A stretch of 64,000 nt of DNA from Bosea vaviloviae. Lineage in GTDB: Bacteria > Pseudomonadota > Alphaproteobacteria > Rhizobiales > Beijerinckiaceae. The stretch spans positions 372,001 through 436,000 of the forward strand of contig NZ_CP017147.1 in the NCBI RefSeq assembly GCF_001741865.1, read 5' to 3'. A model generated the notes under the pieces. That model did not search any database. It had not been told where the DNA came from and was given only the letters and a program-made list of their open reading frames with translations. Each line of letters begins with the position of its first letter. Position 1 is the first letter of the stretch. Of this stretch, positions 1 through 8,983 are shown piece after piece. A program made the translations under genes and the position numbers.

Positions 1-61
1 GTTTTTCGCATAGACCCTGCTCTCACTCTATAGATGAGAGCCGATCCTGACCGAATGTCAG

Positions 62-1258
62 TCACGGCTCGACCTGATATCCGACGGACACTTCGCGTCC
101 CGAGCCGGCCGATTCGAGAATGGCGAGGCAGACTTCCAGCGTCGCCATGCCCCATTCGCCGGAATGCCGGGGCGCAACATTTCGCCTGACCGCGGCATGG
201 AGTTCGTCGAGCACCTCGGCACGGGGAACCTGCGGCGCCGGCAAGGCTTCGAGCCAACGCCGGTCATCGCCATAGATCATGACGCCATCGGCCATTGGCC
301 GCAGGTCGGCCTTTTCGCATGACACGACGATATGGCCGAAGTGGTTGTGCGCCGCCGGAGCGGCCCGTGTCCCCGCCGTGCTCTTGGCGATGCCATACGC
401 GCGAGTATTCTTGAGCGCTGCTTCCTCTTCCGGGGTCGCGACGCCGGCGAGCCCGCGGCGCGCTGCGCCATAGCTTTCGGGATCGCGCTTCTGGCCGAGT
501 TCTCCGAACCAGCCGAGCTGCTCGTCGCTGTCATAGCGGCCATAGCCGCTATAGGTCAGGGTCGCGCTGACGCCGTCAGCGAAGGTGAGAAAGGCCTGAT
601 AGGCGCCTTCCGTCGGACGCGCGGGATCGAACCGGCCGGTGGTGGCGCGGACGGTCGAGACCAACCCGCCCGCCAGCAGGCGCACCACGTCGACCTGGTG
701 CGCGGCCTGGCTGAAGACGACGCCGCCGCCCAGCGACGTGTCGAGCTCTTCGGGACGGCGCGGCCGGTAGAGAAAATCGGTGTAGTTCATGGCGACGATC
801 ATCCGCGGGGCGCCGAAGCGACCGGAGCGGATCAGCTCGGCCGCGCGCAGATAGGGCGCGTCGAACGAGTGGCTATGGCCGACCATGAGATGGATGCCGC
901 CCAGGCGCGCCGCTTCGATCATTGCCTGGCAATCCGCGAGCGTCAGTGCCATCGGCTTCTCGACCAGGATGTGCTTGCGGTGCTTCGCCGCCAGGCGGAC
1001 ATGCTCGACATGGAACTGATGCGGCGAGGCGATGTAGAGCGCCTCGACGCCCGGGTCGGCGCAGAGCATCTCGGCATCGGCATAAGTCCGCGCGGCCGCA
1101 TCCGGGGTCGAGAAATCCTGCTCGAACTGCCGGCGCGCTTCCGCTCGCGGGTCAGCCGCGGCGACCAGCCGGGCGCGGGGGTGTTGCGCCAAAGTCGGCA
1201 GCATCAGCATGAAGGCGCGGCCGAGGCCAACCACGCCAAGTCGCAAGGGGGTGTTCAC
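62..1258 (-). CDS. Gfo/Idh/MocA oxidoreductase, phthalate 4,5-dihydrodiol dehydrogenase-like
   Basis: A 398-residue NAD(P)-dependent dehydrogenase. The N-terminal Rossmann motif GVVGLGRAF, the EKPMAL motif typical of Gfo/Idh/MocA enzymes and a central segment around PRRPEELDTSLGGGVVFSQAAH are visible. This arrangement is what I recall for Pht4, which oxidises cis-4,5-dihydro-4,5-dihydroxyphthalate to 4,5-dihydroxyphthalate. The start is GTG with AGGAG upstream, 9 bases after the stop of the reductase gene, so the two form one operon. The neighbouring Rieske oxygenase, reductase and decarboxylase homologues support the assignment. The family is broad, so a dehydrogenase for a related aromatic diol remains possible. 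Confidence 0.8.
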   Translation of the reverse strand: MNTPLRLGVVGLGRAFMLMLPTLAQHPRARLVAAADPRAEARRQFEQDFSTPDAAARTYADAEMLCADPGVEALYIASPHQFHVEHVRLAAKHRKHILVEKPMALTLADCQAMIEAARLGGIHLMVGHSHSFDAPYLRAAELIRSGRFGAPRMIVAMNYTDFLYRPRRPEELDTSLGGGVVFSQAAHQVDVVRLLAGGLVSTVRATTGRFDPARPTEGAYQAFLTFADGVSATLTYSGYGRYDSDEQLGWFGELGQKRDPESYGAARRGLAGVATPEEEAALKNTRAYGIAKSTAGTRAAPAAHNHFGHIVVSCEKADLRPMADGVMIYGDDRRWLEALPAPQVPRAEVLDELHAAVRRNVAPRHSGEWGMATLEVCLAILESAGSGREVSVGYQVEP

Positions 1259-1267
1259 GGCGGGCTC

Positions 1268-2227
1268 CTACAGGTCCAGCACCAGTTCCCGGGATTTCGC
1301 CCTGGAGACGCAGATCATGATGTTGCGGGCACGCTCGTGCTCGGCCAGGGCCAGGTCGCGGTGATCGGCTTCGCCGGCGACGAGCTTCGTCCGGCAAGTG
1401 CCACAGGTGCCGCTCTCGCAAGAGCTCGGCAGCACCTTGCCGGCCGCGCGCAGGACCTCCAGGATCGATTTGTCCGCCGGCACGGCATAGGTCTCGCCGC
1501 TATTGGCGAGGCGGACGGAAAACGGAACATTGTCCTCCGCGCGGACCCTGGCCGCGCCGAAATCCTCGAAATGCACGGCGGCGGACGACCAGTGCCCGGT
1601 CATGTCGCGGACCGCCTCCATCAGCCCGCGCGGGCCGCAGCAATAGAGATGCGCGCCTTTCGGCTCCTCCAGCACGGACCAGAGATCATAGGCTTTGTCG
1701 GGGTCGCCGCCATCGTGATGGATCACGACCTTGCCGCGGAATTCCGGTCCGGAGAATTCGTCGCGGAAGGCCATCATCTCTGGGGTGCGGGTGAAATAGT
1801 AGAGCTTGAACGGCTTTGCCTTGGTGGCCATGAGGTGCCGGATCATGGCGCGGATCGGGGTGATGCCGATGCCGCCGGCGATGAAGATGTAGCTAGCCGG
1901 GCCGGACTTGAGCTCGAAATCGTTGCGAGGCGGCGCAATCGCGATCTCGTCACCTTCATTCGCCTGCTCGATCAGGCTGATCGATCCGCCGCGCCCGCCA
2001 TGCTCTTTCTTGACGGCGATGACATAGCGGTCCGTCTCGTCCGGGCTGTTGCAGAGCGAATATTTCCGCATTTCTCCGTTCGGAACGCGCACACCGAGAT
2101 GCGCGCCCGGCGTGAAGGGCGCCAGCGGCCCGCCGTCCGGCAGGCGCAGCTCGAACAGGCAGATATCTTCCGCGACCGGTCTTTTCTCGGTGATCCTGAG
2201 CCGGATGGTCTCTGTTTCTTCTGCCAT
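1268..2227 (-). CDS. PDR/VanB-type oxygenase reductase, phthalate dioxygenase reductase-like
   Basis: A 319-residue electron-transfer flavoprotein. Its order is flavin-binding barrel (HLGVRVPNGEMRKYSLCN), NAD-binding domain (FIAGGIGITPIRAMI) and C-terminal plant-type [2Fe-2S] domain with cysteines in SSCESGTCGTC. This FMN/NAD/ferredoxin order is the class IA phthalate dioxygenase or vanillate demethylase reductase layout. It should pass electrons from NADH to the divergently encoded Rieske oxygenase. ATG at 2227 is preferred because GGAGG lies 6 bases upstream; an in-frame GTG at 2233 is possible. It is the first gene of the leftward two-gene operon. Confidence 0.9.
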   Translation of the reverse strand: MAEETETIRLRITEKRPVAEDICLFELRLPDGGPLAPFTPGAHLGVRVPNGEMRKYSLCNSPDETDRYVIAVKKEHGGRGGSISLIEQANEGDEIAIAPPRNDFELKSGPASYIFIAGGIGITPIRAMIRHLMATKAKPFKLYYFTRTPEMMAFRDEFSGPEFRGKVVIHHDGGDPDKAYDLWSVLEEPKGAHLYCCGPRGLMEAVRDMTGHWSSAAVHFEDFGAARVRAEDNVPFSVRLANSGETYAVPADKSILEVLRAAGKVLPSSCESGTCGTCRTKLVAGEADHRDLALAEHERARNIMICVSRAKSRELVLDL

Positions 2228-2280
2228 TTCCACCTCCGCCCGCCTCCCTCGACAAGCGTTTCAAACCGGACTAATCTCAT

Positions 2281-2296
2281 ACTTAGATATCTAAGT
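2281..2296. promoter_or_regulatory. Perfect 16-bp palindrome ACTTAGATATCTAAGT in a divergent promoter
   Basis: The sequence is identical to its reverse complement. It lies in the 114-bp gap between the leftward reductase/dehydrogenase operon and the rightward Rieske oxygenase gene. AT-rich perfect dyads of this kind are typical MarR-family operators, and a MarR gene ends the same cluster (7228-7794). A near match (TTCGATATCTAA, 11 of 12 core bases) lies at 9771-9782 before the LysR gene. Control by that MarR protein is inferred. Confidence 0.65.
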
Positions 2297-2341
2297 AATA
2301 TACTGCTGGCTAGCCCCGGCCGTGAACTGGAGGAACCGATT

Positions 2342-3679
2342 ATGCTGAACCACGAGGAAAACGAGCTGCTCTGCCGCGTCGAAGGCGACGCCCCGATGGG
2401 ACAGCTGATGCGCCGCCATTGGGTGCCGGCGCTGCTCTCGGAGCAGCTGGTCGAGATCGACGGCGCGCCGGTCAGGGTCCGCTTGTTTGGCGAGGATCTT
2501 GTTGCTTTCCGCGATACGGACGGCCGTATCGGTGTTCTGGGAGAGTATTGCCCGCACCGGAAAGCATCGCTGTTCTTCGGCCGCAACGAGGAATGCGGCC
2601 TGCGTTGCCTCTATCACGGCTGGAAGTTCGACGTGGACGGCAAGGTGCTGGAAATGGTCTCCGAACCGGCCGAAAGCGGGTTCGCGGACAAGGTCCAGCA
2701 CAAGGCCTATCCGACGCAGGAGGCCGGCGGCTATATCTGGGTCTATATGGGCCCGAAGGAGCTGATGCCGGAATTCGAGGCTCCGGCCTGGGCGCCGACG
2801 CCGGAGGCCAAGGTCTCGATCGTCAAGATCGACCTGCCCGTCAACTGGGCGCAGATCATGGAAGGGCAGATCGATTCCGCCCATTCATCCAGCCTGCACT
2901 CCTCCGACATGAAGCCGGCGCGCGTCGCCACGGCCGGCGCGACGGCGACGCATTGGACACGACCCTCGACCGACAAGAACCCGCGCATCCAGGTGCAGCT
3001 CACGAATTACGGCTTCCGATACGCCGCGATACGCCGGCCGATCACCAATGCGCAGACGCATGACTATATCCGCCTGACCGTCTTCGTCGCGCCCTTCGCG
3101 GCGCTGATCCCGCCCAACGCGTCCTACAATGTCGCGACCGTGATCGTGCCCAAGGACGATGTTTCGAGCTATTTCCACTTTATCGCCTGGGGGAATGACG
3201 ACTGCATCGACCAGGAGAGCTGGCGCAAGTTCTGCGTCGCGCAGGTCGGCATCGACCTCGACAAGACCTACAAGCCGATGATCCGGAACAAGGCCAACAA
3301 CTATCTGCAGGATCGCAAGGCGATGAAGCTCGGCGATTTCACCGGCGTGCCCGGGATTCCCAACCAGGACATCATGATGTGGGAGTCGATGGGGCCGATC
3401 GCCGACCGCACCAGCGAGCGGCTCGGTGCCAGCGACATCGCAATCGTGCAGTTCCGCCGTGTGATGATCGACGCTGCCCGCAAGCACGCCGAGGGCGGCG
3501 AGGCGATCGGGCTGATCGAGCCGCATCTGCCGCAGGCGAAACTGCGCTCCTATCAGGGGATCGTGCCCAAGAGCGAGGACTGGCGAAAGCTTGGCGCCTC
3601 GAACGAGGAGGTCGCGCTGCTCGACGGCATGGAGCAGGACGAGACCGAGGCCGAGATGGCGGCTGCCGCCGGCGGCTGA
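2342..3679 (+). CDS. Rieske oxygenase large subunit, phthalate 4,5-dioxygenase-like
   Basis: A 445-residue terminal oxygenase. The Rieske [2Fe-2S] ligands are Cys70, His72, Cys89 and His92 (CPH ... CLYH). The mononuclear iron motif lies in QIDSAHSSSLHSSD, with its Asp and two His. The N-terminus MLNHEENELLCRVEG is the form seen in phthalate 4,5-dioxygenases. It is expected to cis-dihydroxylate a ring carboxylate using the reductase encoded at 1268-2227. ATG at 2342 is preceded by GGAGG. No small (beta) subunit lies nearby, as expected for the phthalate type. Substrate is inferred from family and neighbours. Confidence 0.87.
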   Translation: MLNHEENELLCRVEGDAPMGQLMRRHWVPALLSEQLVEIDGAPVRVRLFGEDLVAFRDTDGRIGVLGEYCPHRKASLFFGRNEECGLRCLYHGWKFDVDGKVLEMVSEPAESGFADKVQHKAYPTQEAGGYIWVYMGPKELMPEFEAPAWAPTPEAKVSIVKIDLPVNWAQIMEGQIDSAHSSSLHSSDMKPARVATAGATATHWTRPSTDKNPRIQVQLTNYGFRYAAIRRPITNAQTHDYIRLTVFVAPFAALIPPNASYNVATVIVPKDDVSSYFHFIAWGNDDCIDQESWRKFCVAQVGIDLDKTYKPMIRNKANNYLQDRKAMKLGDFTGVPGIPNQDIMMWESMGPIADRTSERLGASDIAIVQFRRVMIDAARKHAEGGEAIGLIEPHLPQAKLRSYQGIVPKSEDWRKLGASNEEVALLDGMEQDETEAEMAAAAGG

Positions 3680-3794
3680 GCGGCTGTCACCGCCATTCGG
3701 GTTTGGCTGCCAAAGCCTAAAAGTCTTGGAGCTGTCGGCTCGCGCGGGGGAAAATCGCGCGCGTCTTTCAGAAGCTGCCGCGAGGTTCCTACCC

Positions 3795-5267
3795 ATGCAA
3801 GACACTCTCGTCGTCCTGGCCGGGAGGAGCCTGTACTATGGCGGTGGCTGGCATCATCCGCGCGCTGGTCGCTATGTCGAGACCCGTAATCCCGGCCTGA
3901 ACGAGCCGATCTGCGCGGTGGCGGAAGCGGATGCGGCGGATGTCGATGCGGTCGTCGCCGCAGCGCGGGCAGGCTTCAAACTCTGGCGCAAGGTCGTGCC
4001 GCTGGAACGGGGCCGGATTCTCAAGGCTATTGCCGAAATCGTCCGCAAGAATGCACGTGAGCTTGCCGCGCTCGACGCTGCGAATTGCGGCAATCCCATC
4101 AAGGAGATGGTCGGCGACGCAGCGATCGCGGCCGCGCAGCTCGACTTCTTCGGCGGGCTCGTCACAGAGATGAAGGGCGATACGATCCCGATGGGGCCGG
4201 ACGCGCTGAACCTGACGGTCCGCCAGCCGCTCGGAGTGGTGGCGCGCATTCTCGCATTCAACCACCCCTTCATGTTTTGCGCGGGAAAGATGGCGGCTCC
4301 GCTGGCGGCAGGCAACGCGATCATCATCAAGCCGCCGGAGCAGGCGCCGCTGTCATCGTTGCGGCTGGCCGAGCTCGTCGAAGGGCTGCTGCCCGAAGGC
4401 GTCTTCAGCGTGGTGCCGGGCGGGCGCGAAGCCGGCGCGGCCCTGGCTTCCCACCCCGGCGTCGACAAGGTCGCAATCATCGGCAGCGTCGGCGCCGGCC
4501 GCGCTGTGATGAAGGCGGCGAGCGACACGATCAAGCCCGTGCTGCTGGAGCTTGGCGGTAAAAACGCGCTGATCGCCTTCGGTGACGCCGATCCCGACAA
4601 GGTCGCCGACGCGATGGTCGCAGGCATGAACTTCACCTGGTGCGGCCAGTCCTGCGGCTCGACGAGCCGGGCCTTCGTACACAAGGACATCTACGAGCAG
4701 GTGCTCAAGCGGCTGCCTCGGAAAGTCGCGCGCTTCGTGCCCGGCATCCCGACAGATGATGCGACCACAATGGGCGCCATCATCAGCGGTGTGCAGCACG
4801 AGCGGATCATGGGTTTCATCACATCGGCGAAAGATGAGGGTGCGCGCCTGATCTGTGGCGGCGCGACGCCGTCTGATCCGCGTCTCCGCAAGGGCTTTTA
4901 CATCGAGCCGACGATCTTTGCCGATGTCGCCCCAACCATGCGGATCGCACGCGACGAGATTTTTGGGCCCGTGCTCGCGGTCGCCCCCTGGGCGGACGAG
5001 GCTGCCATGCTAGAGCAGGTGAACAGTGTCGAATACGGCTTGACCTGTTCGATCTGGACCAACGACCTGACCAGGGCGCATCGCACTGCCATGGAGGTCG
5101 AGGCCGGGTTCGTCTGGATCAACGAGGTCTCGAAGCATTTCCTGGGAGCGCCTTTCGGCGGCTGGAAGCAGTCGGGCATCGGGCGGGAGGAATGTCTCGG
5201 CGAACTCATCTCCTTCACGCAGGAGAAGAACATCCATATCAGCCTGACAGGTGGCGCGCCCAACTAG
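3795..5267 (+). CDS. Aldehyde dehydrogenase (NAD(P)+), aromatic aldehyde type
   Basis: A 490-residue aldehyde dehydrogenase superfamily protein. The catalytic cysteine lies in FTWCGQSCGS and the general-base glutamate in LELGGK; the EIFGPV motif is near the C-terminus. It lies between the Rieske oxygenase and a benzoylformate-decarboxylase-like gene on the same strand, with 115 and 172 bases between genes. In this context it would oxidise the aldehyde released by that decarboxylase, possibly 2-formylbenzoate to phthalate. Superfamily and activity class are firm; the substrate is inferred. Confidence 0.88.
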   Translation: MQDTLVVLAGRSLYYGGGWHHPRAGRYVETRNPGLNEPICAVAEADAADVDAVVAAARAGFKLWRKVVPLERGRILKAIAEIVRKNARELAALDAANCGNPIKEMVGDAAIAAAQLDFFGGLVTEMKGDTIPMGPDALNLTVRQPLGVVARILAFNHPFMFCAGKMAAPLAAGNAIIIKPPEQAPLSSLRLAELVEGLLPEGVFSVVPGGREAGAALASHPGVDKVAIIGSVGAGRAVMKAASDTIKPVLLELGGKNALIAFGDADPDKVADAMVAGMNFTWCGQSCGSTSRAFVHKDIYEQVLKRLPRKVARFVPGIPTDDATTMGAIISGVQHERIMGFITSAKDEGARLICGGATPSDPRLRKGFYIEPTIFADVAPTMRIARDEIFGPVLAVAPWADEAAMLEQVNSVEYGLTCSIWTNDLTRAHRTAMEVEAGFVWINEVSKHFLGAPFGGWKQSGIGREECLGELISFTQEKNIHISLTGGAPN

Positions 5268-5439
5268 GCGCAATCCGTCTGCCCGGCAGGCGTCCTCTCG
5301 CTACGGCGCCCAAAGCAATCGAGCTTGCAGCCAAACCGAATCTCGGCGTACCGGCGCTCTTCCGCCCATGGGAATACTGGTTCAGCCAACGCGCCGCGTG
5401 ATGCGGTGGCGATAGAAGACCGTGCCAGTGAGGAAACCG

Positions 5440-7227
5440 ATGACCGAGACTGTGCTATCTGGAATCGACGCACCGATTCCCTCCGCCGATAATGGGGTCT
5501 GGGGAAGCGACGTGGTCGCGCAGATGCTGCGTAGGCTCGACATTCCGTATGTGGCGCTGAATCCCGGCTCGAGCTTCCGCGGCCTGCATGACAGCCTCGT
5601 CAACCATCTCGGCAACGAACGTCCGCAGATGCTGCTTTGCCTACACGAGGAGCACGCGGTTGCTGTCGCCCATGGCTATGCCAAGGTAACCGAGCGGCCG
5701 ATGGGCGTCATCCTGCACAGCAATGTCGGGCTGATGCATGGAACGATGGCGATCTACAATGCCTGGTGCGACCGCGTGCCGATGCTGATCATGGGCGCGA
5801 CCGGACCGGTCGACGCGGCCGAGCGCCGGCCCTGGATCGACTGGCTCCATACCGCCAAGGACCAGGGTGCGCTGATCCGTCCTTATGTAAAATGGGACGA
5901 TCAGCCGGTCTCGGTGCCAGCGATGATCGACTCGTTCATCCGCGCCGCGAACCTGACCCGAATGACACCGAAGGCGCCGACCTATGTCTGCCTCGACGTC
6001 TCGATGCAGGAGACCCGGCTCGACGAGATGCCCGCTCTTCCCGATCCCGCGCGCTTCGCTGCGGTCTCCGCCTCGATCCCGGCGGCGGCCGATATCGAGA
6101 AGGTGGCCGCGCTCCTGCGCGCTGCGAAGAGCCCGCTCCTGCTGCTCGGCCGGGTTTCGCGCAGCACGCGCGACTGGGCGCGCCGGGTGGCGCTGGCCGA
6201 GCGGCTCCAGGCCGCCGTACTGACCGACATCAAAACGGGTGCGGCGTTCCCGACGGATCACGCGCTCCATGCCGCCAAGCCGGGCTATTTCCTCGACGAG
6301 ACCGCCGCCGATGCGATCCGGGCCGCCGACGTGATCGTTGCCTTCGACTGGGTCGATCTGGGCGGCACCTGCCGCCAGACCGGCGGGCCGCCGACTGCGA
6401 CCGTGATCAACATCTCGCTCGATCACCATCTGCATAATGGCTGGAGCATGGATCATCAGGCCCTGGTTCCGGCCGATCTCCATCTGGCAAGCGAGCCCGA
6501 TCTTGCACTGCATCTGATCGCGGACGCGCTTGGCGTAGGGCCGGGGAAAGAGCCGGACGTGCTGACCGCACAGCCGACCCTTCGGCTGGAAGCCGATCAG
6601 CCGCTCGACGTCGTGTCGCTGGCCGCCGCGATCGGGGCGGTGCTGCGTGATGAAGTCATCAGTCTCGTGCGGCTGCCGCTCGGCTGGGCCGGCGATTCCT
6701 GGCATTTCCGGCACCCGCTCGACTATCTCGGTTCGGATGGCGGCGCGGGTATCGCGTCCGGTCCCGGAATGCTTGTGGGCGCCGCACTGGCGCTGAAAGG
6801 CTCGGGTAGACTTCCGGTCGCGGTCCTGGGCGATGGCGATACGATGATGGGTGTGTCGGCGCTCTGGACCGCCGCTCACTACAAACTTCCGTTCGTAGCC
6901 ATCGTTTCCAATAATCGATCGTTCTTCAATGACGAGATCCACCAGGAGCGCGTGGCGAAGCAGCGCCAGCGGCCGGTCGAGAACAAGTGGATCGGCCAGC
7001 GGATTGACGAGCCAGACATCGACATTGCCGCGATCGCGCGGGCGCAGGGACTGGTCGGGATTGGTCCGGTCCTGACCACCAAGGCGCTGACCGAGGCTGT
7101 CGGCGAGGCGGTCAAGGCGGCCAAGGCCGGCGCCTCGGTTGTGATCGATGCCAGGGTTTTGCCCGGCTACAATCCGGCCATGGCCGCGGGGATGACCCGG
7201 CATGGCGGAGAAGCCGCGAAGGACTGA
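5440..7227 (+). CDS. Thiamine diphosphate-dependent decarboxylase, benzoylformate decarboxylase-like
   Basis: A 595-residue ThDP enzyme of the acetolactate synthase/benzoylformate decarboxylase family. The cofactor-activating glutamate is Glu70 in CLHEEHAVAVAHGYA. The ThDP/Mg motif runs from GDGDTMMG to SNN. Ser44 in NPGSS and His93 in ILHSNVG align by eye with the active-site Ser26 and His70 of benzoylformate decarboxylase; acetolactate synthases lack this pair. That favours decarboxylation of an aryl 2-oxo acid. ATG at 5440 follows GAGG with good spacing; a GTG at 5422 is possible. The stop abuts the convergent MarR stop without a gap. Confidence 0.8.
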   Translation: MTETVLSGIDAPIPSADNGVWGSDVVAQMLRRLDIPYVALNPGSSFRGLHDSLVNHLGNERPQMLLCLHEEHAVAVAHGYAKVTERPMGVILHSNVGLMHGTMAIYNAWCDRVPMLIMGATGPVDAAERRPWIDWLHTAKDQGALIRPYVKWDDQPVSVPAMIDSFIRAANLTRMTPKAPTYVCLDVSMQETRLDEMPALPDPARFAAVSASIPAAADIEKVAALLRAAKSPLLLLGRVSRSTRDWARRVALAERLQAAVLTDIKTGAAFPTDHALHAAKPGYFLDETAADAIRAADVIVAFDWVDLGGTCRQTGGPPTATVINISLDHHLHNGWSMDHQALVPADLHLASEPDLALHLIADALGVGPGKEPDVLTAQPTLRLEADQPLDVVSLAAAIGAVLRDEVISLVRLPLGWAGDSWHFRHPLDYLGSDGGAGIASGPGMLVGAALALKGSGRLPVAVLGDGDTMMGVSALWTAAHYKLPFVAIVSNNRSFFNDEIHQERVAKQRQRPVENKWIGQRIDEPDIDIAAIARAQGLVGIGPVLTTKALTEAVGEAVKAAKAGASVVIDARVLPGYNPAMAAGMTRHGGEAAKD

Positions 7228-7794
7228 TCAGCCCTCCAGGTCGGCGTCCGGCGCAAGGGTGCCTAGGTTCCGCTGAACTGCCGCGAGGTAACCGAGGAAT
7301 CTGGCGCGGTCCTCGACGCTGAAGCCAGCCGTGGCCTGCTGCACGACCTCCGCCGCAAAGGGCATGAGCACGCTTTCGAGCGCCCGGCCCTTCGCGGTCA
7401 AAAGGACATTGAGCTTCCGCCGATCCGTGTCGTCCCGTTCTCGTGTGATAAGCCCGGCGCGCTCCATCGAAGCCAGGGCCGTCAGGGTCGTGGGCTCCAT
7501 CGTCCCGATGCGGCGCGAGAGTTCGCGCTGCGTCAGGCCGTCCTCCTGCCAGAGCGCGCGCAGGAAATACCACATCCCCGGGCTGACACCGTGCGGCTCG
7601 ATTTTGGCCTGGAGGTAGCGCTGCGTCGCGCGGTTCGCCATGCGAAGCTGGTACCCTACGCTGCTCTCGAATGGCAGCTCGGGCTTCGGCTCGGTCTGGA
7701 TTGCAGCGGCAGCCTTGCTTGTCCCGGGCATCCCGTTTTCGATTCGGCTGATCGTTGCGAAGGCGCCAGTATAGACGCTGATGGCTCGGCGCAT
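7228..7794 (-). CDS. MarR-family transcriptional regulator
   Basis: A winged-helix regulator of up to 188 residues. The recognition region LTQRELSRRIGTMEPTTL and the wing RDDTDRRKLNVLLT are typical of MarR proteins, which usually repress catabolic genes until an aromatic acid ligand binds. The true start could be an internal ATG at 7731; neither start has a strong ribosome binding site. It converges on the decarboxylase gene and diverges from the ABC transporter genes. The palindrome at 2281-2296 is its most likely operator, by inference. Confidence 0.88.
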   Translation of the reverse strand: MRRAISVYTGAFATISRIENGMPGTSKAAAAIQTEPKPELPFESSVGYQLRMANRATQRYLQAKIEPHGVSPGMWYFLRALWQEDGLTQRELSRRIGTMEPTTLTALASMERAGLITRERDDTDRRKLNVLLTAKGRALESVLMPFAAEVVQQATAGFSVEDRARFLGYLAAVQRNLGTLAPDADLEG

Positions 7795-8095
7795 CCATGC
7801 CGTTTATGTGCCGCGGCCCGAGGGCCGATTGCCTCGACGGCTGCCGGCCTTTGATTGTGCTGTAGTCTGAGCCGGTTCGGCGAGTACCCATCTCGAAAAG
7901 TTTGAGAGGCCAAGCGAGAAAATCTTGGACCTTGGCGGTGTCCGATCATTAGTTTCGCAACCAAGCAGGCCGCTGCACAGAAGAAGAAGGGCCGCGTTTG
8001 GGGATGATGGGAATGCCGCCATATCCAAAGGACCCTCAGTCTCGCGCGCGATCACGCGTGGCCTCCAGCCGTGTCTCGGCGGTGCGCAGGTTCTG
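7795..8095. other. Divergent intergenic region between marR-like and ABC ATPase genes
   Basis: About 300 bases without a convincing gene. It should hold the promoters of the MarR gene (leftward) and of the transporter operon (rightward). An imperfect dyad, CTCGAAAAGTTTGAG at 7892-7906, is the only ordered element seen. No copy of the TTAGATATCTAA site was found here. Confidence 0.4.
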
Positions 8096-8980
8096 ATGAC
8101 CGATAAGCCAGAGGACGAAAGCAATATGGCCGCTGCAACCGCTAAACTGCGCCTGGCTGCATCCGCCGCCAGCGAGACCGATCTCGTTGTCGATAACGTC
8201 TCCATGCATTTCGATACGCGCGAGGGCAGGGTCACGGCCGTCGACGGAATGTCGTTTTCCGTCGAGCGCGGCGAGTTCGTCTCGATCATCGGGCCATCTG
8301 GTTGCGGCAAGTCGACGGTGTTCAATATTCTCGGCGGCCTGGTCGGGGGCTATGAAGGGAAAGTCAGCGTCAGCGGAGAGACGATTACTGGCCCTCATCC
8401 ATCGATCGGCATGGTTTTCCAGGAGGAGTCGACATTCCCGTGGCGCACGGTCATCGACAATGTCGCGTTTCCGCTCGAGGTGAAAGGCGTTGCCAAGGCC
8501 GAGCGTTATGACGTTGCACGTAAGTTCATCGATATGGTGGGGTTGGCCGGCTTCGAGCAGCGCTATCCTGCGGAACTCTCCGGCGGCATGCGCCAGCGCG
8601 TTGCCATCGCGCGCACGCTGGTGTTCGAGCCGAAGATCCTGCTGATGGATGAGCCGTTCGCCGCCTTGGATGAGCAGACGCGCGTTCTCCTGGGCGACAA
8701 GGTTTTGGCCATTCAACAGGAGCTGAAGCAAACCACGCTCCTCATCACACACAATATCACTGAAGCGGTTCAACTCTCTGACCGGGTCGTGATCATGACC
8801 TTCCGGCCGGGAAAGGTGAAGCGCATCGTCAATATTCGCTTGCCACGTCCGCGCCAGGGCGACGTTGTCGGCAGCGATGCTTTCGGTCGCTATGTCGCAG
8901 AGATCTGGAACGACCTGCGAGAGGAGGCCTCTCGCGGTATGGCCGAATCCGAGGCCGGCGCCCGAAAAGGCCGGAGCTAA
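8096..8980 (+). CDS. ABC transporter ATP-binding protein, NitT/TauT (SsuB/TauB) type
   Basis: A 294-residue ATPase. Walker A is GPSGCGKST, the signature is LSGGMRQRVAIAR and Walker B is ILLMDEPFAALDEQ. The C-terminal segment resembles nitrate/sulfonate/taurine importers. ATG at 8096 (MTDKPEDE) is chosen; the open frame extends further upstream but with non-typical sequence. The permease gene starts 3 bases after this stop, so the two are cotranscribed. With the binding protein and second permease at 12008-13905 it probably imports the aromatic carboxylate degraded by the cluster. Confidence 0.9.
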   Translation: MTDKPEDESNMAAATAKLRLAASAASETDLVVDNVSMHFDTREGRVTAVDGMSFSVERGEFVSIIGPSGCGKSTVFNILGGLVGGYEGKVSVSGETITGPHPSIGMVFQEESTFPWRTVIDNVAFPLEVKGVAKAERYDVARKFIDMVGLAGFEQRYPAELSGGMRQRVAIARTLVFEPKILLMDEPFAALDEQTRVLLGDKVLAIQQELKQTTLLITHNITEAVQLSDRVVIMTFRPGKVKRIVNIRLPRPRQGDVVGSDAFGRYVAEIWNDLREEASRGMAESEAGARKGRS

Positions 8981-8983
8981 GGC

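Noticed and set aside
20..40. Hairpin CTCTCA...TGAGAG downstream of the first gene as an intrinsic terminator
   Set aside because: Only six paired bases and no T-run on the relevant strand.
332..2341. Long open frame on the plus strand opposite the dehydrogenase and reductase genes, continuous with the Rieske oxygenase frame
   Set aside because: It is low in family-like sequence, rich in Arg/Gly/Ala and lies opposite two well-supported genes; only the part from 2342 encodes a recognisable protein.
5641..7203. 520-codon minus-strand frame opposite the ThDP decarboxylase
   Set aside because: Antisense shadow; the decarboxylase has all catalytic motifs.
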